The notes beneath the pieces are model-generated. The model saw only the letters and a list, made by a program, of their open reading frames with translations, did no database searches and was not told the DNA's origin. Shown piece by piece: positions 25,857 to 30,810 of a stretch of 30,810 nt of DNA. The DNA lies in assembly GCA_023647555.1 (NCBI GenBank), contig JALRLY010000229.1, positions 1 to 30,810 on the forward strand. The letters are read 5' to 3'. Origin of the DNA: Pancytospora philotis (Eukaryota; Microsporidia). Made by a program: the position numbers and the translations under genes. Each line of letters starts with the position of its first letter. The first letter of the stretch is position 1.

Positions 25857-27174
25857 CAAGCGCCTTCGGCTTGCAGCCATCGTCGTAGTCCCTGTCGCTC
25901 CTAGTAAAAGTGATGGTACGCAGGATCTTCTTGGCAAGCACAGCCGGGTCGATATCGGTGTCGCTGGAGTCGTTCCACGCCTCGAACAGTATGACCAGGT
26001 TCTTGATGTAAAAATGCATCTTATCGACCAAAACTTCTCTCAGCTCCATTTCTTTGCCTTTAAGTGTGATGGACGGCCTGGCCGAAAGGCAGTCGGCGTA
26101 GGCAAGCGAGAATATCTCGACCGACAGAATGCTCGACACGACGGAGAACGGCACAGACAGCTCGCCGTTCGAATCGTTTACAGCCATCAGGTACCCATGC
26201 ATCGCCTGCAAGAAGTTCTCGCCCGTCATATGCTTGGTGAAAGCAAAGCCAAGGGGCTTGTCAACGGCCCTCATCAGAGCGTAAACCTCGAGCGCGTTCC
26301 TCACGAAAACTAGCCGAGCGAAGCGGTGCTTGTTGGTACGGCTGAGGCTGTTGAAGAGCGTACCGGCCGTGGCTTTGTGTTGAATATGCCTGACCTCTTT
26401 TTTCGTTATGAAAAACTCGGCATTCTCGTCGGTCTTTTTCCACGTGGAGAGGAAATTCTCGAGGCGCCCGCTCCCGAAGAAATAGTTACCGATGGACGTC
26501 AACACCAATTCTTCTTCCTCATCGTCGTCTCTGGGGCTGCCTGGTGCATATCCGGTCAACCCGTCGTAAATCATGGAGAAGTTGTTCTCCCCGTCCTGCA
26601 CCGCAGCCGCGTTTTCGGATGCTGCACACGTGGTGCCATCATTACCGCATATTGCCTCCTTAGTAGGAACCGGCGTAGCATTCTGGCCGGGAGTCGTAAA
26701 CGAAGCCATGGCCAATAGCTCGTAGAGCGTTTTGCCGCCCTCGTTTTCGTTCAAATCGGCGGCAACGAACTGCACGTCTTCCAGCTCTCCTTCAGGTTGC
26801 TCGGCGACTTGGCGCTGAGTCCTCTCGTGCTGGTGCCTGCGAGACCTGCCAGTGGGATTGCTAGAAGGATTGCTGGTGAAGCTCTCCTTATTGCACACCT
26901 TGCGGAACGCGGCCGTCGAGCCTTCGGCCCTTTCGCTCACCGAAAGCGTTGGCTGGCCCTCCCGATAACACTTAAACAGCGCTCCCTCGATCTTTTCTTC
27001 CAACTCCACATGCTCCACGGCCCTGTGGATAAGGCCCGCTATACGCGGCCCATCGAGCTCGGACATCGGACCTGTAGGGTCGTCCTGATTGCTCTGGGCG
27101 ATTGCTAAGGTGCTCGTGCCTAGAAGCATTACGAGCAGCTGGAGCAAGCACGTCAGCAAGAAGCCGATGTTCAT
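25852..27174 (-). CDS. Divergent array-family secreted protein, end of array
   Basis: Predicted secreted protein of 440 aa, the most diverged of the full-length members; function unknown. Signal peptide about 1-26 (LLTCLLQLLVMLLG), CYREGQPT (Cys69), RKVCNKES (Cys94), basic block GRSRRHQHERTQRQ at 109-122, LYELLAMASFTTP at 150-162, an extra cysteine pair in AICGNDGTTC (176 and 183), MIYDGL at 201, acidic DDDEEEEE near 216-222, then YFFGSGRLENFLSTW, KTDENAEFFITKKEV, FVRNALEVYALM at 290-301, NFLQAMHGYLMAV at 320-332, SLAYADC (Cys362), ILFEAW and YDDGCKP (Cys434). The first two cysteines sit at the same residue numbers as in the gene starting at 13661. Its promoter is fully conserved despite the protein divergence. 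Start supported by family alignment and TATA spacing of 21 nt. Confidence 0.9.
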   Translation of the reverse strand: MNIGFLLTCLLQLLVMLLGTSTLAIAQSNQDDPTGPMSELDGPRIAGLIHRAVEHVELEEKIEGALFKCYREGQPTLSVSERAEGSTAAFRKVCNKESFTSNPSSNPTGRSRRHQHERTQRQVAEQPEGELEDVQFVAADLNENEGGKTLYELLAMASFTTPGQNATPVPTKEAICGNDGTTCAASENAAAVQDGENNFSMIYDGLTGYAPGSPRDDDEEEELVLTSIGNYFFGSGRLENFLSTWKKTDENAEFFITKKEVRHIQHKATAGTLFNSLSRTNKHRFARLVFVRNALEVYALMRAVDKPLGFAFTKHMTGENFLQAMHGYLMAVNDSNGELSVPFSVVSSILSVEIFSLAYADCLSARPSITLKGKEMELREVLVDKMHFYIKNLVILFEAWNDSSDTDIDPAVLAKKILRTITFTRSDRDYDDGCKPKALE

Positions 27175-27967
27175 GGGTACCTTACGCGGTGTTGCTTATA
27201 TAGTGGCGTGATGATTCGGATGACGCATTAGAATGCTTTGATCGGGTTGCTGATTTTTCTCTGGATGCACCTTACGTTTTGCATCTTGAATTAATTTGCG
27301 GTGCTTTCAGCATAGCCGATGTTATTGTTTTGCGGTGGTCTAGAAGGGGCTAGCCACGTGCATTATTTGATGGTTCCACGCAATTCACCGCCCCCGATTT
27401 GTGTACTCGCTGGCGCGAGGCGTCAGCATTGTCAGGCGCGGCCCGGTAGTATACGACTGCAAAGTATCAAAAATATCAAAGATTCAAAATCTATCAGGGC
27501 TGATCAACACTCTGGCTGACAATAAATTTACTGGTTTGACAGGTTCAAATATCTTGGCTGGTATTAAATATTTCGTTGCTGTCGACTCAACTACTGCAAA
27601 TAAAACTAGAAGGAGCGGCTGCTGAGAAATTAGCGCGGGGCACTGAAATCTATCACAAAGCCTATGCAGTTGTATAGCCGATGCCGTTGTCAAGCGCTCG
27701 ATCAGGCAATCAAATAGTTGCCCTATACACCAGAGCTTGAATATTCCCTCCATAATAGATTCTTTAAAATCAATAGCCTAAAGCCATTAATGTCATCATA
27801 TATAGCCTCACTTAAATTAAACATAACTATCATCAAATTAAACTATCACTATATAAATATGCATATTTAATTAAAAATTGCCAATTATGTAACCCTTCTA
27901 GTATAATATCCAATAGTCAATAAGGCCAGTCGCTTAGCATCCCATAGAATATTTGCTCTGTATTCCA
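27175..27967. other. Array boundary spacer, 793 bp
   Basis: The first 100 bp hold the promoter of the last array gene. No distal TGACGTAA block is seen about 280 nt upstream. From about 27450 the DNA becomes clearly more AT-rich, with runs such as ATATTTAATTAAAAATTG near 27865, and resemblance to other gaps stops. Two antiparallel frames (27401-27625 plus, 27484-27753 minus) cannot both be real and neither shows a known motif. The stretch could be the edge of the repeated region or a relic of an inserted element; I see no terminal repeats that would prove the latter. Confidence 0.45.
27195..27254 (-). promoter_or_regulatory. Proximal promoter of the divergent gene
   Basis: TATATAAG at 27195-27202. 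On the plus strand, TGACGCATTAGAATGC at 27221-27236 and TTGCTGAT at 27247-27254, at 21, 47 and 73 nt from the ATG. Confidence 0.7.
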
Positions 27968-30376
27968 TTAACGCGTTTTTCTGATCTTCTTGTCCTTGAC
28001 AGCGCTGACTTTGCTGGGCGGCAGATTTGTTTTGTTCGCAAGCTTCTTGGTCGACTCATCGTCCTCGACCAGCTCGAAGCGGCCCGTGAGCCTCTTGCCT
28101 ACGACCAGGTAGCTGTGGACAAACTTGCTCCGCCCGACCGCAGAGACTCTGTTTTCTATGTGTCCCTTGCCTGCGAGCGTCTGCACGATCCGCTCCACCG
28201 TCGAGCGGCTCAGCGCCTGGCCGTTCCCGTAGTTGCAGCACTGCGCAAACTCGAGGGCGCGCTTGTTCTGCGAGCCGCGGTACGCATCGACCGCCTGGAT
28301 CATTGAGATCTTGCCGGCCGACTGTACGAGCGCCATGATTTCGCGTGCCTGCCTTGTGTAGTCCTTCGTGGCGCCCTTCACCTTCTTGCAGTTGTCGCAT
28401 GTTTTGTTGCACAGCGCAGCGTCGAACTCTTCGCCGAAGTGGCGCAGCACCTGCACACGCCGGCAGTCCGTGCGGTTCTCGCAGTACTGGATCACGTACT
28501 TGAGGTCCTCGCGCTGCCGCTGCTTCTGCTCGTGCGTGGCTGCGTAGTTCTTGGAGATCATAAATTCGTGCAGCTTGCAATCGCTATAGCTGTAGTAGAG
28601 CAGACACACGCTCTCCTTACCGTCTCTGCCCGCGCGCCCTGTCTCCTGGTAGTATCCCTCGAGGCTCTTCGGCAGCGAGTAGTGGATGACAAAGCGCACG
28701 TTGCTCTTGTCGATGCCCATCCCAAATGCGATGGTAGCAACGATGATGTTCACCTCGCCGCTGTTCCAGCGCTCCTGCACTTTGTTCCGCTCCCGCTTGG
28801 AGAGCCCGGCGTGGTAGAAGGTTGTGCGTATCGCACCGCCCTGTGACAGCACGTAGCGTCCGTTGCCCGCACCGGCCGCACTGCCGCCCTGCTCCAGCAG
28901 CTCGTTCAGCTTGTAGGACATCTCCTCGCAGGCCTTCTTGGATGTGCAGTAGATGATGCCGGGCGATGTGGGGTAGTAAGTCTGGATGAAAGAAACGATA
29001 TCGATGATGCTGTCTTTGTTCTTGCTCACCACTCTGTACTGCAGGTTCATACGGTTGAATGACTGACGGAAGATCTCGCAGCCCTGCATGCGTAGGTTGC
29101 TGATCACATCGAGTTCGACCTGCTTGGTGGCGGTGGCTGTCAGTGCAATGATGGGCACAGAAGGAAAAGTGTCGCGCAGCTTGCCGAGCTCCTTGTAGTC
29201 GGGGCGGAAGTCGTGGCCCCACTGGCTCACACAGTGCGCCTCGTCGATCACAAAGCGCGAGAGCCCGCCGCGCTGGTTCAATCCGATCAGCAGATTCAGG
29301 AACGACCTGGACTGGTTGAGCAGCTCGGGCGTAACGTAAACAATCTTTACGCGGAGCGCAGCGAGCGCGCGCATGAGCAGCGCCTTCTCGCCCATCGTGC
29401 AGTTGGAGTTGAGCGCTACGGCCGGGATGTTTTTCCTGATGAGATGGGAGATCTGGTCCTGAATGAGCGAAAGCAGCGGCGACACTACGACCGTAAGGCC
29501 CTTGCACACCAGCGCGGGCAGCTGGAAGCAGACCGACTTGCCGCCGCCCGTGGGCATCAGCACAAAGACATCGCGGCCGCTGAGCGAGGCCTCGATGATC
29601 CCCGCCTGGTTCCCGCGGAAGTCTCTGAGCTTGAACACCTCGCGTAGGTAGAACTCGCTGATGTTCTTGGGCGGCTCTACTTCTCCGAGCCGCTGCAGCT
29701 GGTTGTCGCTTTCGAATGCATCGAAGGAATCAAAGTCGGTGCATTTCGTGGCATCGCACAAGGCGGCTTCAGAGCTGTCGTTTGGTGGCTCGATTGTCAC
29801 AAGAACACGATCAGAGGTCTTGGTATGAATAGGAACAGTTTGAGCAGATGATGTACGAGCAAGTGTAGCAATAAGATCATCATCAAGCAGCATCAGACTG
29901 TCAGAATCGCTGAGCACTAGCAGTCCCTCCTCCGACACAGCTCCTACACACTCTATATCTGCATTATCCATCTCAGAGCTGAGCTCGAGATATTCTTTAT
30001 TTATGTCTACACTGTTTATGCGCTGGCTCATCGAAGGGGCTAGTTTTGTCTCTTTATGCGGTGCTGGCTGCCTTTTCGCCGGGTGCTCCAGCGAGCTGCG
30101 GAGCGAACGCGTCTCGCTCAGGATCTGATCGAGGGAGTTGTCCGACCAGCTCACATCGTCGATGCTCAGTACCTGGCTCGTCTGCCGGCACAGCTCCCGC
30201 GTCTGGGCCTGTATGGGGCTCACCGCGATCTCCCCCGCCGGGCAGTCGGAGAAGAGCGGGAAGAGCCCGTTGTCGTCGAACGACGAACAGCTCATCTCCG
30301 CATCCTCCTTGCAGCACTCCAGCGCGGCGCGTATGAAGGGCGCGTCGTCCTCGAACTCGAGTTCCTTTCTGGCCAT
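27968..30376 (-). CDS. RecQ-family DNA helicase (Sgs1/BLM type)
   Basis: An ATP-dependent 3'-5' DNA helicase of 802 aa that would act in the nucleus on recombination intermediates and stalled forks. The N-terminal 240 residues are acidic and Ser-rich, as in Sgs1/BLM proteins, where this region binds Top3 and other partners. The RecQ motif 0 lies at 250-265 ([12 protein letters not shown]), Walker A MPTGGGKS at 274-281, DEAH at 378-381, the aromatic-rich loop [13 protein letters not shown] at 385-397, TATAT near 413-417 and motif [12 protein letters not shown] at 577-586. The RecQ zinc site follows (C632, C638, C656, C660, C663), then a winged-helix RQC region about 670-765. The protein ends in a basic tail (DKKIRKTR) with no HRDC domain. 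The gene lacks introns and the array's promoter elements. The start ATG at 30376 is the first in frame; I cannot exclude others. Confidence 0.95.
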   Translation of the reverse strand: MARKELEFEDDAPFIRAALECCKEDAEMSCSSFDDNGLFPLFSDCPAGEIAVSPIQAQTRELCRQTSQVLSIDDVSWSDNSLDQILSETRSLRSSLEHPAKRQPAPHKETKLAPSMSQRINSVDINKEYLELSSEMDNADIECVGAVSEEGLLVLSDSDSLMLLDDDLIATLARTSSAQTVPIHTKTSDRVLVTIEPPNDSSEAALCDATKCTDFDSFDAFESDNQLQRLGEVEPPKNISEFYLREVFKLRDFRGNQAGIIEASLSGRDVFVLMPTGGGKSVCFQLPALVCKGLTVVVSPLLSLIQDQISHLIRKNIPAVALNSNCTMGEKALLMRALAALRVKIVYVTPELLNQSRSFLNLLIGLNQRGGLSRFVIDEAHCVSQWGHDFRPDYKELGKLRDTFPSVPIIALTATATKQVELDVISNLRMQGCEIFRQSFNRMNLQYRVVSKNKDSIIDIVSFIQTYYPTSPGIIYCTSKKACEEMSYKLNELLEQGGSAAGAGNGRYVLSQGGAIRTTFYHAGLSKRERNKVQERWNSGEVNIIVATIAFGMGIDKSNVRFVIHYSLPKSLEGYYQETGRAGRDGKESVCLLYYSYSDCKLHEFMISKNYAATHEQKQRQREDLKYVIQYCENRTDCRRVQVLRHFGEEFDAALCNKTCDNCKKVKGATKDYTRQAREIMALVQSAGKISMIQAVDAYRGSQNKRALEFAQCCNYGNGQALSRSTVERIVQTLAGKGHIENRVSAVGRSKFVHSYLVVGKRLTGRFELVEDDESTKKLANKTNLPPSKVSAVKDKKIRKTR

Positions 30377-30679
30377 TTGACGCTACGCCAAAAATTTTAA
30401 TGTCGAAATTTAAGCGGGAACTTGCCCTGGGCCGTAGCTGGTAAAGTTTGTAAAGGCAGTGAAAATATCAGAGAGGGGTAGCAGGTCACATGAAGCATGA
30501 ATCATGGATCATGAAGCTGCAGGAATGCTAATATAAAAGCCATATAGGCATACTACTAAGCGGCTATTTATATTATGATTAGTTCGTATTATTGATCTGC
30601 TACATATAAGTAGCAGCAACCACTACAACTCCCACATGTAAATTTAAACGCATTTCAAGCGCAATAAAAATTTGCCGTG
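30377..30679. other. Divergent intergenic region
   Basis: The region lies between the helicase and a plus-strand gene and should hold both promoters. AT-rich stretches occur just upstream of each start: AATTTTAATGTCGAAATTTAA near 30393-30413 for the helicase and AATAAAAATTT at 30663-30673 for the plus-strand gene. CATATAAG lies at about 30603-30610. No TGACGT/TATA pair with the array spacing is present. Confidence 0.4.
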
Positions 30680-30810
30680 ATGGCGAAGCTCCCGTTCTCT
30701 GTCCAGCTGGCGTGCGACACGCCGCAGAAAGCGCGGGTGATGTACAGACACGTGGGACTGCCGCAGCACATGGGCAGGATACTGGAGCGGCTCAGGAAGG
30801 ACGAGCGCGC
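30680..30810 (+). CDS. Unrecognised protein, 5' part only
   Basis: An ATG at 30680 opens a frame that stays open for 43 complete codons to the right edge, beginning MAKLPFSVQLACDTPQKARV and continuing with HVGLPQHMG and a charged LERLRKDER stretch. There is no signal peptide or membrane segment. High GC and strong codon regularity match the helicase gene rather than the AT-rich upstream sequence. I do not recognise the family; the sequence looks cytosolic or nuclear. The start is chosen as the first ATG after the AT-rich block; the alternative is an in-frame ATG at codon 21. Confidence 0.6.
   Translation, partial: MAKLPFSVQLACDTPQKARVMYRHVGLPQHMGRILERLRKDER

Noticed and set aside
27401..27753. 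Opposed frames in the AT-rich spacer, considered as transposon relics
   Set aside because: No catalytic motif, no terminal repeats and no target-site duplication could be seen; the evidence is only altered composition.
28056..29507. Minus-strand open frames in a second frame inside the helicase gene
   Set aside because: They lie in another frame of the RecQ coding region, have Arg/Ala-rich composition typical of out-of-frame GC-rich DNA, and no start context.
1..30810. tRNA, rRNA, CRISPR arrays, or insertion sequences
   Set aside because: I saw no cloverleaf-type boxes, conserved rRNA segments, regularly spaced short repeats or transposase motifs. The regular repeats present are the gene units themselves.

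Overview
The window looks like nuclear DNA of a compact-genome eukaryotic parasite, most likely a microsporidian. The reasons are intronless genes, TATA-like boxes only about 20 nt upstream of the start codon, CCC-type triplets just before many ATGs, AATAAA/ATTAAA hexamers that overlap stop codons, and a Sgs1/BLM-type RecQ helicase without introns. No bacterial operon signals or prokaryotic RNA genes were seen. The assignment is an inference; another gene-dense eukaryotic parasite cannot be excluded.

Positions 1-27174 hold a head-to-tail array, all on the minus strand, of 15 members of one multigene family. Twelve are open over the part visible here (one of them runs off the left edge) and one is an 88-residue deletion derivative. 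Two are broken, one by an in-frame TAG and one by a 5-bp tandem duplication. Intact members are about 405-440 aa secreted-type proteins. They have an N-terminal signal peptide, a CYYRxQP cysteine motif, a second cysteine followed by a His/Arg-rich block, a variable acidic middle, and a conserved C-terminal half. That half carries FGRxYLKS..FLxxWEKN, FVRNxLExY and DFLQAMYGYLMAVH, then AYAxC and a terminal YDDGC. I know of no function for this family. The repeat unit is about 1.8-2.1 kb and includes the intergenic DNA.

The members fall into physically clustered subgroups: 1780-4758, 5599-15471 (with the broken gene to 17503 attached), and 18133-25273. Divergent members lie at both ends (1-843 and 25852-27174). 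Fourteen copies share a proximal promoter whose parts sit at near-constant distances from the ATG: a TATA-like box at about -20, a GCATTTAAATACGTCA-like element at about -45, and usually ATCAGCAA at about -72. A second TGACGTAA-type block lies about 270-300 nt upstream of eleven copies. This points to shared transcriptional control of the whole array.

From about 27300 the repeated structure ends in a more AT-rich spacer. It is followed by a RecQ-family helicase gene (minus strand, 27968-30376), a 303-bp divergent intergenic region, and the first 43 codons of an unrecognised plus-strand gene running off the right edge. The layout is that of a variable, possibly subtelomeric gene-family array abutting conserved core genes.
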